Source: Doris montereyensis | Taxonomy: Eukaryota > Mollusca > Gastropoda > Nudibranchia > Dorididae | Length of the DNA: 64,000 bases | Assembly (NCBI GenBank): GCA_037039925.1 | Contig: JAXRKP010000554.1 | Coordinates: 118,501-182,500 of the forward strand | Direction: 5' to 3' | Translations under genes and position numbers: made by a program | Notes under the pieces: model-generated | Database searches by the model: none | What the model saw: the letters and a program-made list of their open reading frames with translations, nothing else | What the model was told of the DNA's origin: nothing | Shown here: piece by piece, positions 13,134 to 26,800 of the stretch | Numbering within the stretch: the stretch's first letter is position 1 | Layout: every line of letters begins with the position of its first letter

Positions 13134-15703
13134 AAAATATAAAAGAAATGATGTAACCAAAAATGCAACAAATTCAACCATTTTAATTATTGGTCATGAT
13201 ATGACGTTGCGATTAACTGTAAGATGAAAAACGACTTTTGAAATCTTAATTGTTTACCTTCATATGTCAGCTGAGGAATAACTATAACAGAAAAAAACAG
13301 AACTCTAAACCTTATTGGTAATTGGGAAATTTAAAATATTAGAGAAATTATGTAGCAAATAAACAAAAAATTCAACAATTTTAATTATTGGTCATGATAT
13401 GGCGTTGAGATAACCTATAAGATGAAAAACAACATTCTAAATCTTTTTTTTTTACCTTCATCTGTGAGCTAAGGACTAACTATAGCAGAAAAATCAGAAA
13501 TCTCAATCTTTTTAGTCAGTAGGAAATTTAAAATATAGGAGAAATGATGTAGCCAAAAAGGCAACAATTTCAACCATTTTAATTATTGGTCATGATATGA
13601 TGTTGCGATTAACTGTAAGATGAAAAACCACATTTGAAATCATATTTGTTTACCTTGATCTGCGAACTGAGGACTAACTATAACACACAAATAAGAACTC
13701 TAGACCTCGTTAGTAAGTGGGAAAGTTAAAATATAGGAGAATTGATGTAGCCTAAAAGCAACAAATTCCACAATTTTAATTATTGGTCATGACATGACGT
13801 TGAGATTAACTGTGAGATGAAAAAACGACATTGTAAATCTTTTTTAGTTTACCTTCATCTGTGAGCTCAGGACTAACTACAAAAGAAAAATCAGAACTCT
13901 AGACCTTGTTAGTAAGCGGGAAGTTAAAATGATAGAGGAAATGATGTAGCCAAAAAGCAACAAATTCAACCATTTTAATTATAGGTCATGATATGACGTT
14001 GAGATAAACTGTAAGATGAATAGCAACATTCTAAATCTTTCTTTTTTAACTTCATATGTGAGCTGAGGACTAACTATTGCAAAAAAATCAGAAATCTCGA
14101 TCTTTTTAGTCAGTAGGAAATTAAAAATATAGGAGAAATGATGTAACCAAAAATGCAACAAATTCAACCATTTGAATTATTGGTCATTACATGGGGTTGT
14201 GATTAACTGTCAGACCAAAAGCAACAGTCAATATATTTTTATTTTAACTTCATCTGTGAACTGAGGACTAACTATAACAGAAAAATAAGAAGTCTAGACC
14301 TTTATAGTCAGTAAGAAATTTAAAATATAGGAGAAATGATGTAGCCAAAAAGGCAACAAATTCAACTATTTTAATTATTGGTCATGCTATGACGTTGCGA
14401 TTAACTGTAAGATGAAAAACGACATTTGAAATCATATTTGTTTACCTTCATATGTCAGCTGAGGAATACCTATAACAGAAAAAACAGAACTCTAAACCTT
14501 ATTGGTAATTAGGAAATTTAAAATATTAGAGAAATGATGTAGCCAATAAGCAAGAAAATCAAACATTTTAATTATTGGTCATGATATGACGTTGAGATAA
14601 ACTATAAGACGAAAAGCAACATTCTAAATCTTTTTTTTTTAACTCGATCTGTGAGCTAAGGACTAACTATAGCAGAAAAATCAGAAATCTCGACCTTTTT
14701 AGTCAGTAGGAAATTAAAAATATAGGAGAAATGATGTAACCAAAAATGCAACAAATTCAACCATTTGAATTATAGGTCATTACATGAGGTTGTGATTAAC
14801 TGTCAGACCAAAAGCAATATTCTATGTATTTTTATTTTAACTTCATCTGTGAACTGAGGACTAACTATAACAAAAAAATAAGAAGTCTAGACCTTTTTAT
14901 TAAGTGGGAAATTTAAAATATAGGAGAAATGATGCAGCCAAAAAGCAACAAATTCAGCCATTTTAATTATTGGTCATGATATGACGTTGCGATTAACTGT
15001 AAGATGAAAAACGACATTTGAAATCTTATTTGTTTACCTTGATCTGCGAACTGAGGACTAACTATAACACACAAATAAGAACTCTAGACCTCGTTAGTAA
15101 GTGGGATATTTAAAATATAGGAGAATTGATGTAGCCAAAAAGCAACAAATTCCACAATTTTAATTAATGGTCATGACATGACGTTGAGATTAACTGTAAG
15201 ATAAATAAACGACATTCTCAATCTTTTTAGTTTACCTTCATCTGTGAGCTGAGGACTAACTACAAAAGAAAAATCAGAACTCTAGACATTGTTAGTAATT
15301 GGGAAATTCAAAATATAGAAGAAATGAAGTAGCCAAAAAGCAACAAATTGAACCATTTTAATTATTGGTCATGATATGACGTTGAGATAAACTGTAAGAT
15401 GAAAAACAACATTCTAAATCTTTTTTGTTTAACTTCAACTGTGAACTGCGGACTAACTATAACAGAAAAATCAGAACTCTAGACCTCATTAGTAAGTGGG
15501 AAATTTAAAATATAGGAGAAATGCTGTAGCAAAAAAGTAACAAATTCAACCATTGGAATTATTGGTCATGATATGACGTTGAGATTAACTGTAAGATGAA
15601 AAACAACGTTTTAAATATTACCTGTTTACCTTCATCTGTGAGCTGAGGACTTACTATAGCAGAAAAATCAGAAGTCTAGACCTTTTTAGTCAGTAGGAAA
15701 TTC
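13134..15703 (+). repeat. HOR copy 5
   Basis: 13-mer unit of 2570 bp. The first part matches copies 3 and 6 (GACTTTTGAAATCTTAATTG near 13233, GTAAGCGGGAAG near 13912). The last part matches copies 2 and 4 (GACATTGTTAGTAATTGGG near 15284). This mosaic suggests unequal exchange or gene conversion between units. Confidence 0.85.
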
Positions 15704-18270
15704 AAAATATAAAAGAAATGATGTAACCAAAAATGCAACAAATTCAACCATTTTAATTATTGGTCATGATATGACGTTGCGATTAACTGTAAGATGAAAA
15801 ACGACTTTTGAAATCTTAATTGTTTACCTTCATATGTCAGCTGAGGAATAACTATAACAGAAAAAACAGAACTCTAAACCTTATTGGTAATTGGGAAATT
15901 TAAAATATTAGAGAAATTATGTAGCAAATAAACAAAAAATTCAACAATTTTAATTATTGGTCATGATATGGCGTTGAGATAACCTATAAGATGAAAAACA
16001 ACATTCTAAATCTTTTTTTTACCTTCATCTGTGAGCTAAGGACTAACTATAGCAGAAAAATCAGAAATCTCAATCTTTTTAGTCAGTAGGAAATTTAAAA
16101 TATAGGAGAAATGATGTAGCCAAAAAGGCAACAATTTCAACCATTTTAATTATTGGTCATGATATGATGTTGCGATTAACTGTAAGATGAAAAACCACAT
16201 TTGAAATCATATTTGTTTACCTTGATCTGCGAACTGAGGACTAACTATAACACACAAATAAGAACTCTAGACCTCGTTAGTAAGTGGGAAAGTTAAAATA
16301 TAGGAGAATTGATGTAGCCTAAAAGCAACAAATTCCACAATTTTAATTATTGGTCATGACATGACGTTGAGATTAACTGTGAGATGAAAAAACGACATTG
16401 TAAATCTTTTTAGTTTACCTTCATCTGTGAGCTCAGGACTAACTACAAAAGAAAAATCAGAACTCTAGACCTTGTTAGTAAGCGGGAAGTTAAAATGATA
16501 GAGGAAATGATGTAGCCAAAAAGCAACAAATTCAACCATTTTAATTATAGGTCATGATATGACGTTGAGATAAACTGTAAGATGAATAGCAACATTCTAA
16601 ATCTTTCTTTTTTAACTTCATATGTGAGCTGAGGACTAACTATTGCAAAAAAATCAGAAATCTCGATCTTTTTAGTCAGTAGGAAATTAAAAATATAGGA
16701 GAAATGATGTAACCAAAAATGCAACAAATTCAACCATTTGAATTATTGGTCATTACATGGGGTTGTGATTAACTGTCAGACCAAAAGCAACAGTCAATAT
16801 ATTTTTATTTTAACTTCATCTGTGAACTGAGGACTAACTATAACAGAAAAATAAGAAGTCTAGACCTTTATAGTCAGTAAGAAATTTAAAATATAGGAGA
16901 AATGATGTAGCCAAAAAGGCAACAAATTCAACTATTTTAATTATTGGTCATGCTATGACGTTGCGATTAACTGTAAGATGAAAAACGACATTTGAAATCA
17001 TATTTGTTTACCTTCATATGTCAGCTGAGGAATACCTATAACAGAAAAAACAGAACTCTAAACCTTATTGGTAATTAGGAAATTTAAAATATTAGAGAAA
17101 TGATGTAGCCAATAAGCAAGAAAATCAAACATTTTAATTATTGGTCATGATATGACGTTGAGATAAACTATAAGACGAAAAGCAACATTCTAAATCTTTT
17201 TTTTTTAACTCGATCTGTGAGCTAAGGACTAACTATAGCAGAAAAATCAGAAATCTCGACCTTTTTAGTCAGTAGGAAATTAAAAATATAGGAGAAATGA
17301 TGTAACCAAAAATGCAACAAATTCAACCATTTGAATTATAGGTCATTACATGAGGTTGTGATTAACTGTCAGACCAAAAGCAATATTATATGTATTTTTA
17401 TTTTAACTTCATCTGTGAACTGAGGACTAACTATAACAAAAAAATAAGAAGTCTAGACCTTTTTATTAAGTGGGAAATTTAAAATATAGGAGAAATGATG
17501 CAGCCAAAAAGCAACAAATTCAGCCATTTTAATTATTGGTCATGATATGACGTTGCGATTAACTGTAAGATGAAAAACGACATTTGAAATCTTATTTGTT
17601 TACCTTGATCTGCGAACTGAGGACTAACTATAACACACAAATAAGAACTCTAGACCTCGTTAGTAAGTGGGATATTTAAAATATAGGAGAATTGATGTAG
17701 CCAAAAAGCAACAAATTCCACAATTTTAATTAATGGTCATGACATGACGTTGAGATTAACTGTAAGATAAATAAACGACATTCTCAATCTTTTTAGTTTA
17801 CCTTCATCTGTGAGCTGAGGACTAACTACAAAAGAAAAATCAGAACTCTAGACCTTGTTAGTATTTGAGAAATTCAAAATATAGAAGAAATGAAGTAGCG
17901 AAAAAGCAACAAATTGAACCATTTTAATTATTGGTCATGATATGACGTTGAGATAAACTGTAAGATGAAAAACAACATTCTAAATCTTTTTTGTTTACCT
18001 TCAACTGTGAACTGCGGACTAACTATAACAGAAAAATCAGAACTCTAGACCTCATTAGTAAGTGGGAAATTTAAAATATAGGAGAAATGCTGTAGCAAAA
18101 AAAGTAACAAATTCAACCATTTGAACTATTGGTCATGATATGACGTTGAGATTAACTGTAAGATGAAAAACAACGTTTTAAATATTACCTGTTTACCTTC
18201 ATCTGTGAGCTGAGGACTTACTATAACAGAAAAATCAGAAGTCTAGACCTTTTTAGTCAGTAGGAAATTT
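15704..18270 (+). repeat. HOR copy 6 (C type)
   Basis: 13-mer unit of 2567 bp, near-identical to copy 3 at an offset of ~7.7 kb. It includes GAAGTAGCGAAAAAGCAAC near 17891 and the GTATTTGAGAAA variant near 17862. Confidence 0.88.
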
Positions 18271-20838
18271 AAAATATAAAAGAAATGATGTAACCAAAAA
18301 TGCAACAAATTCAACCATTTTAATTATTGGTCATGATATGACGTTGAGATAAACTGTAAGATGAAAAACAACATTCTAAATCTTTTTTGTTTACCTTCAT
18401 CTGTGAACTGCGGACTCATTATAACAGAACAATCAGAACTCTAGACCTCATTAGTAAGTGGGAAATTTAAAATATAGGAGAAATGATGTAGCAAAAAAAG
18501 TAACAAATTCAACCATTTTAATTATTGGTCATGATATGACGTTGAGATTAACTGTAAGATGAAAAACAACGTTTTAAATATTATTTGTTTACCTTGATCT
18601 GTGAACTGAGGACTTACTATAACAGAAAAATCAGAAGTCTAGACCTTGTTAGGAAGTGGGAAATTTAAAATATAGGAGAAATGATGTAACTAAAAAAGCA
18701 ACAAAATTCAACAATTTTAATTATTTGTCATAATGTGACGTTGAGATTAACTGTAAGATGAAAAACATCATTCTAAATCTTTTTGATTTACCTTCATCTG
18801 TGCGCTAAGGACTAACTATAACACAAAAATCACAACTCTAGACCTTGTTAGTAAGTGGGAAGTTAAAATTACAGGGGACATGATGTAGTCAAGAAGCAAC
18901 AAATTCCACAATTTTAATTATTGGTCATGATATGACGTTGAGATTAACTGTAAGATGAAAAGCAACATTCTAAATCTTTCCTTTTTACCTTCATATGTCA
19001 GCTGAGGAATAACTATAACAGAAAAAACTGAACTCTAAACCTTATTGGTAATTGGGAAATTTAAAATAGAGGAGAAATGATGTAGCCAATAAGCAAGAAA
19101 TTCAACAATTTTAATTATTGGTCATGATATGACGTTGAGATAAACTGTAAGATGAAAAGCAACATTCTAAATCTTTTTTTTTTTTACCTTTATCTGTGAG
19201 CTAAGGACTAACTATTGCAAAAAAATGAGAAATCTCAATCTTTTTAGTCAGTAGGAAATTAAAAATATAGGAGAAATGATGTAACCAAAAATGCAACAAA
19301 TTCAACCATTTGAATTATTGGTCATTACATGGGGTTGTGATTAACTGTCAGACCAAAAGCAACATTCAATATATTTCTATTTTAACTTCATCTGTGAACT
19401 GAGGACTAACTATAACAGAAAAATAAAAAGTCTAGACCTTTTTTAGTCAGTAGGAAATTTAAAATATAGGAGAAATGATGTAGCCAAAAAGGCAACAAAT
19501 TCAACCATTTTAATTATTGGTCATGATATGACGTTGCGATTAACTGTAAGATGAAAAAAACGACATTTGAAATCTTATTTGTTTACCTTCATATGTCAAC
19601 TGAGGAATAACTATAACAGAAAAAACAGAACTCTAAACCCTATTGGTAATTGGAAAATTTAAAATATTAGAGAAATGATGTAGCCAATAAGCAAGAAATT
19701 CAACCATTTTAATTATTGGTCATGATATGACGTTGATATAAACTATAAGATGAAAAGCAACATTCTAAATCTTTTTTTTAACTCCATCTGTGAGCTAAGG
19801 ACTAACTATAGCAGAAAAATCAGCAATCTCGACCTTTTTAGTCAGTAGGAAATTAAAAATATAGGAGAAATGATGTAACCAAAAATGCAACAAATTCAAC
19901 CATTTGAATTATAGGTCATTACATGAGGTTGTGATTAACTGTCAGACCAAAAGCAATATTCTATGTATTTTTATTTTAACTTCATCTGTGAACTGAGGAC
20001 TAAATATCACAAAAAAATTAGAAGTCTAGACCTTTTTATTAAGTGGGAAATTTAAAATATAGGAGAAATGATGCAGCCAAAAAGCAACAAATTCAGCCAT
20101 TTTAATTATTTGTCATGATATGACGTTGCGATTAACTGTAAGATGAAAAACGACATTTGAAATCTTATTTGTTTACCTTGATTTGCCAACTGAGGACTAA
20201 CTATAACACACAAATAAGAACTCTAGACCTCGTTAGTAAGTGGGAAATTTAAAATATAGGAGAATTGATGTAGCCAAAAAGCAACAAATTCCACAATTTT
20301 AATTAATGGTCATGACATGACGTTGAGATTAACTGTAAGATAAATAAACGACATTCTAAATCTTTTTAGTTTACCTTCATCTGTGAGCTGAAGACTAACT
20401 ATAACAGAAAAATCAGAACTGTAGACCTTGTTAGTAATTAGGAAATTCAAAATATAGAAGAAATGAATGTAGCCAAAAAGCAACAAATTCAACCATTTTA
20501 ATTATTGGTCATGATATGACGTTGAGATCAACTGTAAGATGAAAAACAACATTCTAAATCTTTTGTTTTACCTTCATCTGTGAACTGAGGACTAACTATA
20601 ACAGAAAAATCAGAACTCTAGACCTCATTAGTAAGTGGGAAATTTAAAATATAGGAGAAATGATGTAGCAAAAAAGTAACAAATTCAACCATTTTAATTA
20701 TTGGTCATGATATGACGTTGAGATTAACTGTAAGATGAAAAACAACGTTTTAAATATTACTTGTTTACCTTCATCTGTGAGCTGAGGACTTACTATAACA
20801 GAAAAATAGAAGTCTAGACCTTTTTAGTCAGTAGGAAA
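18271..20838 (+). repeat. HOR copy 7 (A type, diverging end)
   Basis: 13-mer unit matching copy 4 closely up to about 20340. After that the monomers change to a generic form; for example, AACTATAACAG replaces AACTACAAAAG near 20397. The expected unit boundary still falls at ~20839 as the related string AAAAATATAGGAGAAATG, so register is kept but the sequence is no longer homogenised. Confidence 0.82.
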
Positions 20839-23800
20839 TTAAAAATATAGGAGAAATGATGTAACCAAAAATGCAACAAATTCAACCATTTTAATTATTG
20901 GTCATTATATGACGTTGTGATTAACTGTAAGATGAAAAGCAACATTCTAAATATTTGTATTGTTTAACCTTGATTCTGTGAACTGAGGACTAACTATAAC
21001 AGAAAAAATCAGAACTCTAGACCTTATTAGTAAGTGGGAAATTTAAAATATAGGAGAAATGATGTAGCAAAAAAGTAACAAATTCAACAATTTTAATTAT
21101 TGGTCATGAAATGACGTTGAGATTAACTGTAAGATGAAAAACGAAAATCAGAAATCATTTAAATATTATTTTTTACCTTCATCTGTGAACTGAGGACTTA
21201 ACTATAACAGAAAAATCAGAACTCTAGACCTTGTTAGGAAGTGGGAAATTTAAATTATAGGAGAAATGATGTAGTCAAGAAGCAAACAAATTCCACAATT
21301 TTTCATTATTGGTCATGACATGACGTTGAGATTAACTGTAAGATAAAAAAACGACATTCTAAATCTTTTTAGTTCACCTTCATCTGTGAGCTCAGGACTA
21401 ACTACAAAAGAAAAATCAGAACTCTAGACCTTGTTAGTAATTGGGAAATTTAAAATATAGAAGAAATGATGTAGCCAAAAAGCAACAAATTCAACCATTT
21501 TAATTATTGGTCATGATATGACGTTGAGATTAACTGTAAGATGAAAAAACAACATTCTAAATCTTTTTTGTTTACCTTCATCTGTTAGCTATGGATTAAC
21601 TATAGCAGAAAAATCAGAAATCTACACCTTTTTAGTCAATAGGAAATTAAAAATATAGGAGAAATGATGTAACCAAAAAAGCAACAAATTCAACCATTTG
21701 AATTATTGGTCATGATATGATGTTGAGATTAACTGTCAGATGAAAAGCAACATTCTAAATCTTTTTATTTTAACTTTCTGTGAGCTGAGGACTAACTATA
21801 ACAACCTTTTTTAGTAAAATTAAAATTAAGAAATGATGTAGCCAAAAAGGCAACAAATTCAACCATTTTAATTATTGGTCATGATATGACGTTGCGATTA
21901 ACTGTAAGATGAAAAACGACATTTGAAATCTTATTTGTTTACCTTCATATGTCAGCTGAGGAATAACTATAACAGAAAAAACAGAACTCTAAACCTTATT
22001 GGTAATTGGGAAATTTAAAATATTAGAGAAATTATGTAGCCAATAAGCAAGAAATTCAACAATTTTAATTATTGGTCATGATATGACGTTGAGATAAACT
22101 ATAAGATGAAAAACAACATTCTAAATCTTTTTTTTTTAACTTCATCTGTGAGCTAAGGACTAACTATAGCAGAAAAATCAGAAATCTTGACCTTTTTAGT
22201 CAGTAGGAAATTAAAAATATAGGAGAAATGATGTAACCAAAAATGCAACAAATTCAACCATTTGAATTATAGGTCATTACATGAGGTTGTGATTAACTGT
22301 CAGACCAAAAGCAATATTCTATGTATTTTTCATCTGTGAACTGAGGACTAACTATAACAAAAAAATTGAAAGTCTAGACCTTTTTATTAAGTGGGAAATT
22401 TAAAATATAGGAGAAATGATGCAGCCAAAAAGCAACAAATTCAGCCATTTTAATTATTGGTCATGATATGACGTTGCGATTAACTGTAAGATGAAAAACG
22501 ACATTTGAAATCTTATTTGTTTACCTTGATCTGCAAAACTAACTATCCTACACAAATAAGAACTCTAGACTTAAGTGGGAAAATTTATAGGAGAATTGAT
22601 TAGCCAAAAAGCAACAAATTCCACAATTTTAATTAATGGTCATGACATGACGTTGAGATTAACTGTAAGATAAAATCAACGACATTCTCAATCTTTTTAG
22701 TTTATCTTCATCTGTGAGCTGAGGAAACTACAAAAGAAAAATCAGAACTCTAGACCTTGTTAGTAATTGGGAAATTTAAAATATAGAAGAAATGAAGTAG
22801 CCAAAAAGCAACAAATTCAACCATTTTAATTATTGGTCATGATATGACGTTGAGATAAACTGTAAGATGAAAAACAACATTTCTAAATCTTTTTTGTTTA
22901 CCTTCATTGTGAACTGAGGACTAACTATAACAGAAAAATCAGAACTCTAGACCTTTTTAGTAAGTTTTAAAATATAGGAGAAATGATGTAGCAAAAAAAG
23001 CAACAAATTCAACCATTTTAATTATTGGTCATGATATGACGTTGAGATTAACTGTAAGATGAAAAACAACGAAATCTTTTTTTACCTTCATCTGTGAGCT
23101 GAGGACTTACTATAACAGAAAAATCAGAAGTCTAGACCTTTTTAGTAAGTAGGAAATTTAAAATATAAAAGAAATGATGTAACCAAAAAGCAACAAATTC
23201 AACCATTTTAATTATTGGTCATGATATGACGTTGATTAACTGTAAGATGAAAAACAACATTCTAAATCTTTTTTGTTTACCTTCATCTGTGAAGCTGAGG
23301 AATAACTATAACAGAAAAATCAGAACTCTAGACCTTTTCAAAAAACAACAAATTCAACAATTTTAATTATTGGTCATGATATGACGTTGAGATTAACTGT
23401 AAGATGAAAAACAACATTCTAAATCTTTTTGATTTTAATCTGTGATAAGGACTAACTATAACAGAAAAATCAGAAATCTAGACCTTTTTAGTAAGTGGGA
23501 AATTTAAAATATAGGAGAAATGATGTAGCCAAAAAGCAACAAATTCAACCATTTTAATTATTGGTCATGATATGAACTTGAGATTAACTGTAAGATGAAA
23601 AACAACATTCTAAATCTTTTTTTTTACCTTCATCTGTGAGCTGAGGACTAACTATAACAGAAAAATCAGAACTCTAGACCTTAGTAAGTGGGAAATTTAA
23701 AATATAGGAGAAATGATGTAGCCAAAAAGCAACAAATTCAACAATTTTAATTATTGGTCATGATATGACGTTGAGATTAACTGTGAGATGAAAAACAACA

Positions 23801-26800
23801 TTAAATCTTTTTCTTTTACCTTCATCTGTGAGCTAAGGACTAACTATAACAGAAAAAAATCAGAACTCTAAACCTTTTTAGTAAGTGGGAAATTTAAAAT
23901 ATAGGAGAAATGATGTAGCCAAAAAGCAACAAATTCAACCATTTTAATTATTGGTCATGATATGACGTTGAGATTAACTGTAAGATGAAAAACAACATTC
24001 TAAATCTTTTTTTTTTTAACTTCATCTGTGAGCTGAGAACTAACTATCGTAGAAAAATTCTAGACCTTTTTAGTTGATGTAACCAAAAAGCAACAAATTC
24101 AACCATTTTAATTATTGGTCATGATACATGAGATTAACTGTCAGATGAAAAACAAACATTCAATATATTTTTATTTTAATTATTGGTCTGATCATCTGAA
24201 CTAAAAGACTAACTAACTATAGCAGAAAAATCAGAAGTCTAGACCTTTTTAGTAAGTAGGAAATTTTAAATATAGGAGAAATGATGTAGCCAAAAAGCAA
24301 CAAATTCAACCATTTTAATTATTGGTCATGATATGACGTTGAGATTAACTGTAAGATGAAAAACAACATTTAAATCTTAAATCTGTGAACTGAGGAATAA
24401 CTGTTTAAGCTCTAGACCTTTTTGGTAAGTGGGAAATTTAAAATATTAGAGAAATGATGTAGCCAAAAAGCAAGAAATTCAACCATTTTAATTATTGGTC
24501 ATGATATGAAATTAACTCAACATTCTAAATCTTTTTTTTTAACTCCATCTGTGAGCTAAGACTAACTATAACAGAAAAATCAGAAATCTAGACCTTTTTA
24601 GTAAGTAGGAAATTAAAAATATAGGAGAAATGATGTAACCAAAAATGCAACAAATTCAACCATTTGAATTAATGGTCATTACATGAGGTTGAGATTAACT
24701 GTCAGATGAAAAACAATATTCTAAATATTTTTATTTTAACTTCATCTGTGAACTGAGGACTAACTATAACAGAAAAATTGAGAACTCTAGACCCTTTTAG
24801 TAAGTGGGAAATTTAAAATATAGGAGAAATGATGTAACCAAAAAGCAACAAATTCAACCATTTTAATTATTGGTCATGATATGACGTTGAGATTAACTGT
24901 AAGATGAAAAACAACATTTTAAATCTTATTTGTTTATCTTCATCTGTGAACTGAGGACTAACTATAACAGACAAATCAGAAGTCTAGACCTTTTAGTAAG
25001 TGGGAAATTTAAAATATAGGAGAAATGATGTAAAAAAAGCAACAAATTCAACCATTTTAATTAATGGTCATGATATGACGTTGAGATTAACTGTAAGATA
25101 AAAAACGACATTCTAAATCTTTTTCTTTTACCTTCATCTGTGAGCTGAGGACTAACTACAAAAAAAAATCAGAACTCTAGAAGTAATTGGGAAATTCAAA
25201 ATATAGAAGAAATGAAGTAGCCAAAAAGCAACAAATTGAACCATTTTAATTATTGGTCATGATATGACGTTGAGATTAACTGTAAGATGAAAAACAACAT
25301 TCTAAATCTTTTTGTTTACCTTCATCTGTGAGCTGAGGACTAACTATAACACAAAAATCACAACTCTAGACCTTGTTAGTAAGTGGAAATTAAAATTATA
25401 GGGGAAATGATGTAGTCAAAAGCAACAAATTCAACCATTTTAATTATTGGTCATGATATGACGTTGAGATTAACTGTAAGATGAAAAACAACATTCTAAA
25501 TCTTTCTTTTTACCTTCATATGTCAGCTGAGGAATAACTATAACAGAAAAAAACAGAACTCTAAACCTTTTTGGTAATTGGGAAATTTAAAATATAGGAG
25601 AAATGATGTAGCCAAAAAGCAACAAATTCAACAATTTTAATTATTGGTCATGATATGACGTTGAGATTAACTGTAAGATGAAAAACGACATTTGAAATCT
25701 TTTTGTTTACCTTCATCTGTGAACTGAGGACTAACTATAACAGAAAATAAGAACTCTAGACCTCGTTAGTAAGTGGGAAATTTAAAATATAGGAGAAATG
25801 ATGTAGCAAAAAAAAAGGAATAAATTCAACCATTTTAATTATTGTCATGATATGACGTTGAGATTAACTGTAAGATGAAAAACAACGTTTTAAATATTAT
25901 TTGTTTACCTTCATCTGTGAACTGAGGACTTACTATAACAGAAAAATCAGAAGTCCAGACCTTGTTAGGAAGTGGGAAATTAAAATATAGGAGAAAATGA
26001 TGTAACTAAAAAAGCAACAAAATTCAACAATTTTAATTATTGGTCATAATGTGACGTTGAGATTAACTGTAAGATGAAAAACAACATTCTAAATCTTTTT
26101 GATTTGCTTTCATCTGTGAGCTGAGGACTAACTATAACACAAAAATCACAACTCTAGACCTTGTTAGTAAGTGGGAAGTTAAAATTACAGGGGACATGAT
26201 GTAGTCAAGAAGCAACAAATTCCACAATTTTAATTATTGGTCATGATATGACGTTGAGATTAACTGTAAGATGAAAAGCAACATTCTAAATCTTTCTTTT
26301 TTACCTTCATATGTCAGCTGAGGAATAACTATAACAGAAAAAACAGAACTCTAAACTTTATTGGTAATTGGGAAATTTAAAATATTAGGAGAAATGATGT
26401 AGCCAATAAGCAAGAAATTCAACAATTTTAATTATTGGTCATGATATGACGTTGAGATAAACTATAAGATGAAAAGCAACATTCTAAATCTTTTTCTTTA
26501 CCTTCATCTGTGAGCTAAGGACTAACTATTGCAAAAAATCAAGAATCTTTTAATCTTTTTTAGTCAGTAGGAAATTAAAAATATAGGAGAAATGATGTAA
26601 CCAAAAATGCAACAAATTCAACCATTTGAATTATTGGTCATTACATGAGGTTGTGATTAACTGTCAGACCAAAAGCAACATTCTATATATTTGTATTTTA
26701 ACTTCATCTGTGAACTGAGGACTAACTATAACAGAAAAATAAGCAGTCTAGACCTTTTTAGTCAGTAGGAAATTTAAAAATATAGGAGAAATGATGTAGC

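Larger units (their letters stand above)
2862..20838 (+). repeat. 13-monomer higher-order repeat array, ~2.57 kb unit
   Basis: A diagnostic string, AAAATATAAAAGAAATGATG, recurs at 2862, 5431, 8000, 10567, 13134, 15704 and 18271, giving periods of 2567-2570 bp. A second mark, ATAGGTCATTACATGAGGTT, recurs at about 4498, 7069, 9635, 12203, 14773, 17339 and 19912 with the same period. Counting GGTCAT boxes from 4500 to 7071 gives 13 monomers. Adjacent monomers differ clearly, while equivalent positions one unit apart are nearly identical, which defines a higher-order repeat. The last ~500 bp of copy 7 has drifted from the unit. Confidence 0.95.

Noticed and set aside
20310..20492. Related short minus-strand frames here and at 27418-27609
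   Set aside because: They are the same chance frame in variant monomers with altered ends; no sign of selection for coding.
2862..20838. CENP-B box that would mark a mammalian-type centromere satellite
   Set aside because: I did not see the TTCG....A..CGGG core in the monomers. Centromere function cannot be inferred from sequence here.
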